The notes below the pieces were generated by a model that saw only the letters and a list, made by a program, of their open reading frames with translations, was not told the origin of the DNA and did no database searches. A DNA stretch of 64,000 nucleotides, taken from Pardosa pseudoannulata. Taxonomy: Eukaryota > Arthropoda > Arachnida > Araneae > Lycosidae. Location of the stretch: NCBI GenBank assembly GCA_032207245.1, contig CM063502.1, positions 65,585,069 to 65,649,068 on the forward strand. The letters are read 5' to 3'. Position 1 is the first letter of the stretch. Each line of letters starts with the position of its first letter. Both the position numbers and the translations under genes were made by a program. Of this stretch, positions 24,855 through 34,546 are shown one piece after another.

Positions 24855-24897
24855 GGAAAGTATTTGTATCAAATACATGCTTTTAAGCAGAGAAATT

Positions 24898-26269
24898 TTC
24901 TAATAAACTAGCACGTAGCCCGTCATATGAAGTGTGATCAGTAAAATTTTTAATTTTCCAGAATTGTAAAGTACCTTATGAGGCAGGTAAAAAAAATGGT
25001 TTGTTTTTTAAATGAGAATTATCTGGAACACACTCAATAATTTGTTTATCTTCATACACCTCTAAAGTCTCCTGATACTGTGATGCAGTTTAGAATCCCG
25101 TTCAATTCATTTAGAAAGATAATTCAAAGTTTTCTTAGCTACGTCGAAATGATCGTTAAGTTTTTCCAATTTTTTTTCCCACAGTAATTAATGGAAGTAA
25201 AGAAATGAAACTGTCATTTCCACTACACCCTGGAGGTAGATAGAATTTGTTGTTGATACGTTATAAAATTTTCATTGCAACCAAGAATAATCAATAACTG
25301 AATTTAAAATTATCAATTATGTACCTCATCTGTTCTTTAAGCCAAATATAAAAGAAAAGTATTTTGGTAATATCTAAGTTCAGTGATAAAATGTATGAAA
25401 ATAATGCAGGCGATATTTAAATAATTTAATATAAGAAATGGTTAAATGAGATGGTTAAAGGAATTATGTCATAATGATAGAAAAAATGTTATTTTACCTT
25501 TATTATGCAATAAATAGATAAATTTAATCACCTGCTTAACCGAGGAAAATAGGGCTCGAAATAATGACATTAAACACCCAAAAAGATGAGCTGGGGTGGA
25601 TTTCTAACGTTTTAAAGACGACAGTATTTTTCGCTGTGATATGACGGGTATGTATACTGATTTATTTTAGAACCAGATCGATTGTTTAGGAGAAGATAAA
25701 CTTTCCTTGCTTTGAATTCTGCTAACCCTAACTTAACCAGAATCCAATGTGGATGCCCCTATTCATTCCAGTTCCAACCGCTTCATAAATTCGAGGATAG
25801 AGGACAGATAACTTAGGCTATTATTATATAGGGGACGAATAAGCGTTTTCAGCAATTTCATGGAAGAATAATCTAAACTTGGATCTTGTTTGTTATGTTT
25901 GACACTTCTAAGATTGTGCATGCACCATTGCATTTCCAAAAGTTTTTTTAAGATAGAAATATTTAATATACTCACTTGCTACCGGATTGGGTGTCTGGCT
26001 TTCCATGTTACAAGTGATGAGGCAGGGGTTGACTGTTCCAATTGCTGTATTCTGCATAGCTCTTCAACAAATTTAGTCAGGAAGGGCAGAGAATAGCCAG
26101 AGCTGGGAAAAGGACACACGGAGCACCTAAGGGACACATGCAAATGATGTGATAAATAAGTAACCCATGCAATTATTTAAATATAACAAAAACTATACAA
26201 ATAGCATAACAAATAAAGTATAAACAAGTTTCGACGAATCAGATGTGTTTTACGGTCTACTTACTTGTA
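24898..26269. other. Right flank of the array, old duplicated sequence, no gene seen
   Basis: Unit similarity ends sharply at 24897 (agaaatt followed by ttctaataaac). From 25104 to about 25797 the sequence is a diverged copy of 27348 to about 27937. Short open frames here (for example 25763-25975 minus and 25890-26096 plus) show no recognisable motif. No promoter or terminator can be supported. Confidence 0.5.
25104..25797 (+). repeat. Diverged direct duplication, copy 1
   Basis: Matches 27348 to about 27937 in the same orientation through many shared words: aattcatttagaaag, caaagttttcttagctacgtcgaaa, ttgtgt-free blocks around catttccactacaccctg, and gctaaccctaact followed by gaatccaat and aaccgcttcataaattc. 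Copy 1 has about 100 bp (roughly 25,560-25,700) that is shortened in copy 2. The divergence is clearly larger than inside the BTB array. No coding capacity is seen. Confidence 0.7.
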
Positions 26270-26860
26270 CCGGGTGATCAAAATGTTCGTATAAACTTTA
26301 AAAATTCATAATAACCAGAAAATTAACCAAAATAGAAAATGGTATGCAGGGTTATTATCACTAGGGCATGGGTTTTTTCTTTAGACAGAAAAAACAGTCA
26401 ACAGATGGCACTGGTACGAGCGATTTCGGTGGAAATATGCAAATGAGACTGTTATAAGAACTTGTGCTCCTATAAATACACAACCAGTTCACCGCTGTAA
26501 ACATTGTATGCGAACAAGGGCTGAAGAATGGGCAAATGGTTAAGGTACTGGCCTTTGGAACCGGAGTTTGTGGGTTCAAATCTCACAGTGGCATGGATCT
26601 TCGTAGCCGTTCAGAATTGGCTTTAAGCAGTAGGTCCCGGTCTAATTAGCCCTCGTACTGCAAAAAGTAGACTGTAGCACTCCAAACCAAACCAAACTAA
26701 ACCATGCAAACAAGGATGCTGAGAGCAAAGGATAAAGCTTTGTTGGTGAAGTTGTTTTACTTCACATTCCTACAAAAGAATTTCACGATTGTCGTGCAAG
26801 ATTTTACAGAAATAATAGTTATTTTTTTTTCAATCGTATTAAAGATTACAAACTGAACAC
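26270..26860 (+). mobile_element. Mariner-like DNA transposon remnant, interrupted by a SINE
   Basis: The left end accgggtgatcaaaatgttcgt resembles terminal repeats of arthropod mariner-type elements. Some 240 bp further the start of a transposase-like frame appears: after the SINE the words ATG CAA ACA AGG ATG CTG AGA GCA AAG encode MQTRMLRAKDKALLVKLFY, like the helix-turn-helix N-terminus (DUF4817 type) of spider mariner transposases. The frame ends after about 45 codons (TTACAAACTGA region) and no catalytic DDE part follows, so it is a truncated fossil. The family call rests on the short terminal and N-terminal resemblance only. Confidence 0.45.
26520..26703 (+). mobile_element. tRNA-derived SINE inserted in the mariner-like remnant
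   Basis: The head has RNA polymerase III box-like motifs: TGGTTAAGGTACTGG (A box type) and GGGTTCAAATCTC (B box type), as in a tRNA. It is followed by a unique body (tggctttaagcagtaggtccc) and an A/C-rich tail (ccaaaccaaaccaaac). It is flanked by atgcgaacaagg (26508-26519) and atgcaaacaagg (26704-26715), a 12-bp target duplication with one mismatch. Other copies of the family occur at about 27262, 30021, 44213 and 44756. Insertion is at the putative start codon region of the transposase. Confidence 0.8.
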
Positions 26861-27261
26861 CACACCCTTTGACTTTCATTTACTTCTGTTGTTCTTGTCC
26901 TGTAGTTGTTGATTATTCGGTGTAGGAGAACCTACACTGAAAAAAGACCAGATACAAAAGACCCTGGTTATATAACAGCCTCAAAAACTTTTGTTTGCTC
27001 GACCAACAGGTGCCTCTAGAAGGTGCCTATAATTAAGTAAAGAACCGGACTATAAAAGGAGAAAAATATTTTTCCCATGAAATTTCATGCATTTAAACTA
27101 TTCCCTTCTGAATTTCACCAACACTGATTGAAGAGGCCTGGGACAAGGAATGATATGAAGATTCTTAAAAGGATATTGTCTTCCAAAGCAGCAGGTGATA
27201 TATACATTATTCTAACGCCTTAACAAGGCTACAAACCTGTTACTAATTTAGCACCACTCGA

Positions 27262-27346
27262 GTCTTCCATGCCACTGTGGGATTCAAACCCACGAACTCC
27301 AGTTCCGAAGACCAGCACCCTAACCATTCGGCCATTGTTCGGCCTT
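27262..27346 (-). mobile_element. 5' part of a tRNA-derived SINE, minus strand
   Basis: Reverse complement of the SINE head: the B-box-like ggattcaaaccca and A-box-like ccctaaccattcggcc are recognisable. The body and tail are missing. The SINE head ends exactly where the diverged duplication copy 2 begins (27348), so it may have inserted at, or defined, that boundary. Confidence 0.7.
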
Positions 27347-27347
27347 G

Positions 27348-27937
27348 AATTCATTTAGAAAGGTGATTCAAAGTTTTCTTAGCTACGTCGAAACTATCAT
27401 TAAATTCTTTCCAATTTTTTTGCCACAGTAATTAATAGAAGTAAAGGAATGAAACTATCATTTCCACTACACCCTGTAGGTAGACAGAATTTGTTGTTCA
27501 TACCAGTGATAAAATTTTCATTTCAACAAAAAATAATTGATGATTAAATTTAAAATTATGACATATGTACCTAATCTATTATTTAAGCCAAATATAAAAG
27601 ATAATTATTTACGTAATATCTAAGTTAAGTGATAAAACGTATGAAAATAATGCAGACAATATTTAAATAATTTAAAATAAATGATTAAATGAGATGGTTA
27701 AAGGAATGACGCCGTAAAGCAAGAACATTGTTATTTTTACCTATTTATTATTTTACAAATTGATAAATTAAATTGCCTGCTCTTAACTAGGGAAAATAGG
27801 GCCTGAAATAATGGCATTATATGCTAGAAAAGGGGGAAAGGGGCAGATTTCGAACGTTGCTAACCCTAACTCATCAAGAATCCAATATGGATGCCTTTAT
27901 GCATTTCAGGTACAACCGCTTCATAAATTCAAAGACA
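27348..27937 (+). repeat. Diverged direct duplication, copy 2
   Basis: Partner of 25104-25797 in the same orientation. Shared blocks include caaagttttcttagctacgt, ggttaaaggaat, ggaaaatagggc and gctaaccctaact. It lacks about 100 bp present near the right end of copy 1. The 63-codon frame at 27811-28002 crosses this copy and has no recognisable motif. Confidence 0.65.
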
Positions 27938-29226
27938 GAGACACGTGTAGCTTAAGGTACGCTACGAACACGAGTAACATAACCTCTTCTGGGTCTTCAT
28001 AATTTAAAAGCAGAAGACCCCCAGGCCTGGCCTGCCACCCCCCAGAGGTATAAATTGAAAAATTGGAGGAATTAGTGGCCACGAACCTATTTTACATGCC
28101 ACAGTCACCTTTAGCGAACACGGCGAGTTTGTGTGCGATTAGAGCCAAGGGATGATTTTTTCTTCAATTTTATGTGATAAAAGACTTGCCTCTATTTTGT
28201 AAAACTAAGAGATTTAATGAATAGTAATAAGTGCCTTGAAGCACAGTGGTTTTGAGGTAGACACCATATTTTGACCTAAAATTCCTTATTTTTATGTGTT
28301 TGCAGGCAATTTTCATGTGTTTACAACTTTTCTGTTACTCCGAAAACGTCTATAAAGTTTTTCCATAAAAACACCTCATATAAATTTATAAAATAACCTT
28401 TATTATCTAATGTAAACATATTTATGACATAATGCCTTTTATAATTATGCAAAAAGATAGTAGAAAGTCGAAAGCAACTGTCATAATATGCAACTAAAGT
28501 TACTGAAAGATATTAATTGAAAGTTGTGAACATAGTAACCTACTACGATGTAGGGTAAAAATAAACTCAATCTTGGGATGCCTGCAGTAAGGATAAAAGA
28601 AGCAAAAGAAATGTTCCAAACTGAATCGATAAAAATATATTGATTTATTTCTGTTCAATATATCTTCAGTCATTTTGATCACTTGGATCAGGCACTTTAT
28701 AAATTGTTGACTGCAAGGGCATCAACTGCTTCTATCGAGAATTTTTTCAACATATGAAATAATGCAATCTAAACTTCGAAACAGACTTGGAAACCACAAA
28801 GCAGCTAAACTTGTTTTTATTTATAAATCATTTAACATTTAACCCCTGTCACAAAATAAAAAGTTTGTTGTAAAATTTTCATAAAAAATTAAATATGTGA
28901 TTACTTAGCCCTTAGTCTACCCTCATCTTTCTAATAATTCTATGGTTGAAGGAGCAAAATGTATAAATTAACGTGAAGCATCCTTTATTTCAATTATGAT
29001 ATTGATAAATTAAAACAAGCAAAAAACCCTATATTGCATGTAACTATTTTCTACTGATTTGTGAATTATTCTCATATATTATATATATTCATTTATTTTA
29101 GTTATGTGTATTTTTTATTATATATAAAAAAAGAATTAATTGATTTAGACATCTAACTTGAATAATTTAATTTACTAGTATCACATATTATACTTAAATA
29201 TATTTAAATTTCAAAAATCCTATTTA
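27938..29226. other. No gene seen
   Basis: AT-rich sequence. A short GC-rich patch at 28005-28050 contains ctgccaccccccagaggtata, which resembles a piece of the array unit read on the opposite strand (ctgccacccccagaggctata); the match is too short to interpret. Nothing else is supported. Confidence 0.4.
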
Positions 29227-30862
29227 CAGGGTATCCGCCAAAATAAAATTTTTCAAATCCATGACTTTCCCTGATTTTAGCAGATCATTTTCCATGACTT
29301 TAAAAATATTTTATTAAAGTATATATGAATAAAACTTCTAATGTACATACAAATAAAATGTATGCTTTTAGAGAAATAACAAGAATTTATGATAAATACT
29401 TTATAAATGTTTATAAACTCATATATATATATATATAAATTGTTGTAGTAATTACATATCTTACTTTAATCATATAGCAATTTTCTGAATGCAATCAAAA
29501 AATTTCCAATTTGAATTCAGGGTACTTAGGTGACCATGAATAATGGCCAAACACGATAACCCTATAATGTTTATATACAATAGGCCTAAAGATAAACTTA
29601 TATTTTGTACAAAAATCTTAACTAATTTTTATTAAATAATTATTATTATTATATTAATAAAAATTTAAACAATAATTTAAGAAAAAACCAGAATAATATA
29701 CTTATACATTTACCCACCTATTAAGCTTGCTTGTTTTGAGTTTCCTTGGCGAACAAGTTTTACTTGGCAATATAGTCAATGGGATAATACATAAGTACTA
29801 AATTCAGTAACTTTGGCCAAATGACAAGTAAAAATATTATTAAATAATTCAATGCAATGATTTTGCCAAAATATTTAGTGCTTCACCTTCAATAATAATT
29901 ATTAACATTTCTAAATAAATCTCAAAATTTAATGCCTCAAAATAAAAATCTCTTATTTACCGAAACTCCTAGTAACTCTTTACAGTAAAGATTTCCTCTT
30001 TTCCCCCAAAGTATGAATTTTCGAATGGCTGTGAGCATCTATGCCAGCAGTGAGATTCAAACCCAAGAACTACCGTGCCGAAGAGCAGCACCCTACCCAT
30101 TTAGCCATTGATCGGCCGAATGGGTAGGGCATTGCTCTTTGGGAATCCTGATATTTGTTATGGCATTGTTTATCACATAATCACTGTTACTGCTGCTTTG
30201 TAATTCTAAAATCAGTTCTTCCATGCTTAACAAATTTCTCCCTTTATATTTTAATTGGGCTATATATGGTGTCATAATATTTAATTGGAAAACAAGAGCA
30301 AAAATAATTAAATTAATTATAATAAAATTTGTATTAATTCTAAAATTTATTAGTACACCCCCCAAGTGCCCTGCTTTTTGTTTCGATATTTAAAATTCAA
30401 ATATAGTTTCTTTCTGAAAAGTATATGTAAATAATAGCTTTCAGTACGCGGGGTTGCACGGGTATACACTTAATAAGGTTTACTTGTATATTATGTAAAC
30501 TTGTATTTTATTCCAGGGCAAATAAAGCGTAACGTGATACTGCACATAGGAGCACTAACACCTCCTGGTCACCCCGTAGCAATTGTCTCGCCACGCAGTT
30601 AAGGTGCTGTAATATGTCACATGTGTACAAATAGATGAATTCGAGTCCTTCGCTATGCAAAAAAGGGAGCAGTATGCAGCCACTTCCGTTCAGAAAGAAA
30701 ATTAACTTGCAGAGGCATTTTTAGATTTTTTTAAAATTGATAGCTTTGCGGATCCATGACTTTTACTCATTTTACTTGGAAAATCATGACTTTCCATGAC
30801 AAAATTAATCCATTTTCTAAATCCATGATTTTCCCTGACTTTCCAGGTGCGCGGAAACCATG
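29227..30862. mobile_element. Putative non-autonomous TIR DNA transposon
   Basis: The ends form an imperfect inverted repeat: CAGGGTATCCGCC at 29227 and, on the other strand, CATGGTTTCCGCG reading inward from 30862. Both ends carry inward subterminal repeats of the type ccatgactttccctgattt (29268-29300 and 30750-30845). A possible target duplication tattta flanks both ends but is too AT-rich to prove anything. No transposase is seen inside; the interior holds a SINE pair and AT-rich DNA. The superfamily (hAT-like or other) cannot be decided. Confidence 0.55.
30021..30150. mobile_element. Head-to-head SINE fragments
   Basis: From 30021 to about 30118 lies a minus-strand SINE head (ttcaaacccaagaact, then ccctacccatttagcc). 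It is followed at once by a plus-strand head fragment, gaatgggtagggcattgctcttt (30118-30145). The two A-box regions form a short inverted pair around cggccg. The plus copy is cut off after about 30 bp. Confidence 0.6.
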
Positions 30863-31889
30863 TATTTATATCAATAAAATCGGATTTAAATAAAAAAATC
30901 AGACTTTTTTGATTTTTTTTAAAAAAAAATTGTGATTTTTATCAACCCTGGTCAGCAAAGTTTAAACTTAGTATGAAAATAAAAGGGATTTAATGAGCTA
31001 CTTGTAAAATAAAAAGAGGTACACTAAACTTCATCAAAATTTGTGTTAAAATCTTAAGAGATTGATGCCCCTTCTAATAACTCACAAATAAGAATTTATT
31101 TAAACTCTATATTATGTATATATTACATACATATGTATCACATTTCAATTGATTAGATCTAAAAATTCACAATTATATTTTTCTAAGGGATTTAAAGAGG
31201 TGACTATACTAAAATTTCATGACAATTTTATTACATGACCTTGGATACTTTATATTAATACTTTATATAATAACGCAGTGTGGAGCTGGATAAATTAAAT
31301 TACTCACAAGATAACAGGTATGAACAATCAAATGTTTTAAAAGGAATAGTTTAAGAATAAGGAGGGTCCAGAAACGTATCTTTATATGGATGGATCATTT
31401 AATTTAACAATGACTGTGTAACCCTTTAGTTTAGTCGCTGACTATAAAGAAAAATTCATACCTGTACTTGACAAACTTTTATGATTTTTGCCCTATATAA
31501 TTTGTTATTTGTCGTCTCCTTAATGGTTACAAGTACCTGTTTATACATAAGAAGTGAAACTTTTAGAAGCGTCTATGTACAGCAAACCGCCGAACTCCAA
31601 CGCATGCGCATTGTGAACAGAGGGAAGCTAGTTTTGAAGGGTTATACTTTACGCTTTCTAGAGATTTCGCCAACAGTAATGCTGAATGCAGTCGCCCAGG
31701 GCATCACAAGCATTTTTATAGCATGCCGCCATGTGCTTTCTTTGTGGCTGACTTAATTCGCTATTTCCATTTTATTTCATGAAAAATGACCCATCCTTTG
31801 GATGCAATATTTATGAAAAACTTTTTATTGCGAACGATTATTTAACTTCTGAATTTACATAGTAATTTGCCTCCACGTGATTTTTTTTT

Positions 31890-31924
<35 letters not shown>

Positions 31925-32239
31925 ATTCGAGTATCATAGATGATCACCATATCCAAATTCAAGTTGAAAAATTTGAATTTCCCGATTTTGATAGTAAGTT
32001 TTATCATCTAGGGTAGAATAGACATAAATGGCGCAGGTAACGAAAGTATTTTTACAAATTATTTTCTACTAATACAAAATAAAATTAGCATAATAATCAT
32101 CATTTTTTACGTTTTTTAAAAAATAAATAACAGATTATTAATATTTATGATATGCGTCAACAGAGTAAACACAATATATATCATTTTAATAAGCACTAAT
32201 ATTATGAAGAATCTAACATGTGAGGGGTGTTCCCCCCTC
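30863..32239. other. No gene seen; GC-richer patch and TG microsatellite
   Basis: Mostly AT-rich. A patch at about 31560-31760 is GC-richer, contains gcatgcgcattg (like the NRF-1 promoter motif of animals) and an open 91-codon frame (31481-31756) with no recognisable domain. A run of about 13 TG repeats lies at 31896-31920. At 32220-32255 there is a C-rich run. Confidence 0.35.
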
Positions 32240-32254
32240 AACCCCCCCCCCCTT

Positions 32255-33035
32255 GTGCAGAGAACAAAATAAAAATGTTCCAAACCAATTAACTTAGAAT
32301 ATCCTGATTCATTTTAACTATTTAAAAACCGAAATAACTGCACCCGTCTTAACTAAATCCCAGAAAATGATAAGAACAAAAACAAAATGTTTCCAAACCA
32401 AAACATCTTGTTTGGTTTAGAATATTTTGATACTTTTTAACAATTTCAAAATCGAAATAACTTACTAAATTACATAACTAAATTAACTAAATCCCAGAAA
32501 ATGATAAGAGCAAAAACAAAATGTTCCAAACCAAAGCATCTTGTTTGGTTTAGAATATTTTGATACTTTTTAACAATTTCAAAACAGAAATAACTTACTC
32601 GTCATAACTAAATCCCAGAAAATGATAACAACAAAAACAAAATGTTCCAAACCAAAACCTCTTGTTTGATTTAGAATATTTTGATATTTTTTAACAATTT
32701 CAAAACCGAAACAACTTCACTTGTCATAACTAAATTAACTAAAACCCAGAAAATGATAAGAGCAAAAACAAAATGTTCCAAACCAAAGCATCTTGTTTGG
32801 TTTAGAATATTTTGATACTTTTTAACAATTTCAAAACCGAAATAACTTACTCGTCATAACTAAATTAACTAAATGCCAGAAAATGATAGCAACAAAAACA
32901 AAATGTTCCAAACCAAAACTTCTTGTTTGATTTAGAATATTTTGATATTTTTTAACAATTTCAAAACAGAAATAACTTCACTTGTCATAACTAAATTAAC
33001 TAAATCCCACTAGCCAAATACATAAAAAAAACTCA
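32255..33035 (+). repeat. Minisatellite of about six ~125-bp units
   Basis: Six tandem units are marked by the words aaaatgttccaaacca at about 32269, 32384, 32515, 32637, 32766 and 32898. Each contains the small inverted repeat aaaccaaa ... tttggttt around catcttg, then tttagaatattttgata, tttttaacaatttcaaaac and cataactaaatt. A diverged piece of the same repeat is seen beyond the retrotransposon at about 38540-38630 (gttaaaaccgaaataag, ccataactaaa). The I element therefore sits inside or at the edge of this array. Confidence 0.8.
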
Positions 33036-33050
33036 AATTCGGAATTCCAT
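33036..33050 (+). repeat. Target-site duplication, left copy
   Basis: AATTCGGAATTCCAT, identical to 38478-38492. The 15-bp length is usual for target-primed reverse transcription of non-LTR elements. Its last two bases plus the first base of the element create an ATG at 33049. Confidence 0.9.
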
Positions 33051-33270
33051 GGTGTTTTTTGGTGTGTTAAGAAGGATTTCAGAGCGGCGTTGGTGTAGCA
33101 CGTGGCGGCTTATCTCTCTCGTGCTTTCCTGGTGTTTTCACGGCTTTTGGATATTTTTTTTAGCTTGTTTCTTCTCTGTTTACCTTGGTTTTTGCTTTCT
33201 GCTGTGCTTTCTTCTTACTTTTCTCCCTTCTACCTGCGTTTATGAGGTAAGTGGGTTTGTTTTTTTCGGT

Positions 33271-34512
33271 ATGGAGGTGTCGTCGGATGACGACAACTTC
33301 TGGTCGGCGAATTTCCAGCCGCTTAATTTTTTGTATGAGGCTTTCGCTCAGGGAGTGGGGCCTCTTACTATCTTCCTTGAAAACCCTGAAGGGAATATCC
33401 CCAATTTTCACCCCAAAAAATTAAAGGATGAACTTATACGCCTCGTGGGCCCCAACATAAAGCTCAACTTTTTAAAAGCTACAAGAAACGGGAAAATTGT
33501 TTGCGTGACTGACGACAACACCACTGCCATCCAGCTACTTAATATAAAAAATTTACTTTCGGTACCAATCCTACCCCGCTTAATCCCAGACACTCTCACT
33601 ACCAAATTTCTTCTATATGACGTTCCACAAAATGTAACTTGCAGCGAGGTGGCCGAGGAACTTATGGCAACCGGCGTGCCAGTTTCTGAAGTGCGTCGGT
33701 TCCAAAAGCTGACTGAGGGCAAACGTGTACCATTAAAAACTATCCTAGTGACAAAAATCGGGCAAAACCTTCCAGATAAAATTATTTTGTGGTTCGAAGA
33801 AATAAGAATAAGACCATTTGTAGACAGACCTCGCCAATGCAATAACTGCTATCAATTCTCGCACTCAACTAGGGCATGTAAAAATGCCGTCGTGTGCATT
33901 AAGTGCGGAGAAGGTCATTCGGCTCAACAGTGCCAGTCTGATTATGTGAAATGTAGTAACTGTGGCGAAAGTCATGAAGCTAATAACAAGAATTGTAACG
34001 CTTATATCCGGGAAGCAGAAATAAATAAATTCAAATGTTTGAATCACTTAACAATTACTGAAGCTAGGAGGCGTTACGCACAAAATAATAAAATTACAAA
34101 AACAATATCCTACGCAGAGGCGGTGGCTCCCAAGCCAAGGGAAAAGGACAACTATTTGCAAGAAGTTACTACGAATATAGAAAAAATACTGGAAAAGTTT
34201 GAGGTAACACTCCAAAGTTTTTTAAACACTCAAGTTGAAACGTTCAATAAAGTCATTGAAATAATGACATCATCCTTCACTAATATATTACAAAAGTTTT
34301 TCCCTACGGCACCACAGAGTGCTACTCAAAAATCTGATAAAAGGAAGAAAAGGATGTTAAGGGATGTTTTGCCCTCTTCCCCCTTATCCCCCTCTGATGG
34401 AGATTTTGGGTTGATGGAGTACTCTGGTCTTAGTTCCCAAGGTAGCTCTTGCCCTACCTTGGCCCCCTTCCCCCCTTTTGAGTGTGCCAGCCCGGACGGG
34501 CCCTCCTCTTAG
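33271..34512 (+). CDS. I-element ORF1, gag-like RNA-binding protein
   Basis: 413 residues from the preferred start MEVSSDDDNFW at 33271. The frame is open back to an ATG at 33049, but that ATG is made by the target/element junction and the extra 74 residues are a hydrophobic translation of the leader, so I reject it. Residues 60-180 are an RRM-like gag region of the type seen in I and jockey elements. Residues about 190-242 hold three zinc knuckles: CNNC-4-H-4-C, CIKC-3-H-4-C and CSNC-3-H-6-C. A charged and amphipathic C-terminal part follows, then a Ser/Pro-rich tail. The protein would bind the element RNA as a particle. It ends a little upstream of ORF2 (34547); the frames differ and the gap is 34 bp. 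Confidence 0.85.
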   Translation: MEVSSDDDNFWSANFQPLNFLYEAFAQGVGPLTIFLENPEGNIPNFHPKKLKDELIRLVGPNIKLNFLKATRNGKIVCVTDDNTTAIQLLNIKNLLSVPILPRLIPDTLTTKFLLYDVPQNVTCSEVAEELMATGVPVSEVRRFQKLTEGKRVPLKTILVTKIGQNLPDKIILWFEEIRIRPFVDRPRQCNNCYQFSHSTRACKNAVVCIKCGEGHSAQQCQSDYVKCSNCGESHEANNKNCNAYIREAEINKFKCLNHLTITEARRRYAQNNKITKTISYAEAVAPKPREKDNYLQEVTTNIEKILEKFEVTLQSFLNTQVETFNKVIEIMTSSFTNILQKFFPTAPQSATQKSDKRKKRMLRDVLPSSPLSPSDGDFGLMEYSGLSSQGSSCPTLAPFPPFECASPDGPSS

Positions 34513-34546
34513 GGTGTGGGTCTTTCGGTTTCTGTTTTTGTTTTTG

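Larger units (their letters stand above)
690..24897 (+). repeat. Tandem array of eleven ~2.2-kb BTB units
   Basis: Head-to-tail array. Taking the sequence aaatatacattg as unit start, the units run 690-2904, 2905-5114, 5115-7327, 7328-9530, 9531-11740, 11741-13948, 13949-16162, 16163-18375, 18376-20594, 20595-22806 and 22807-24897, called U1 to U11 here. Unit lengths are 2203-2219 bp; U11 stops about 60 bp after the BTB stop codon. Each unit consists of about 1.2 kb of AT-rich non-coding DNA made of two related blocks, a GC-richer block of about 0.25 kb, then the BTB-BACK cassette and a short 3' tail. Units differ by scattered substitutions and 1-8 bp indels; by eye they are very similar throughout, in coding and non-coding parts alike. 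The array was produced by tandem duplication of DNA, not retrocopying, because the flanking DNA is duplicated with the cassette. Confidence 0.95.

Noticed and set aside
26520..26600. A functional tRNA gene at the SINE head
   Set aside because: A and B boxes are present but acceptor and anticodon stems do not pair as in a tRNA, and the family body follows; SINE.
30093..30365. 90-codon minus-strand frame
   Set aside because: Made of the SINE head and AT-rich sequence; no independent support.
32255..33035. Repeated ~125-bp units as a CRISPR-like array
   Set aside because: Whole units are repeated with no unique spacers and the genome is eukaryotic; it is a minisatellite.
33049..33270. N-terminal extension of ORF1 from the ATG at 33049
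   Set aside because: The ATG spans the target-site junction and the extension is leader-like hydrophobic translation; MEVSSDDD at 33271 is the better start.
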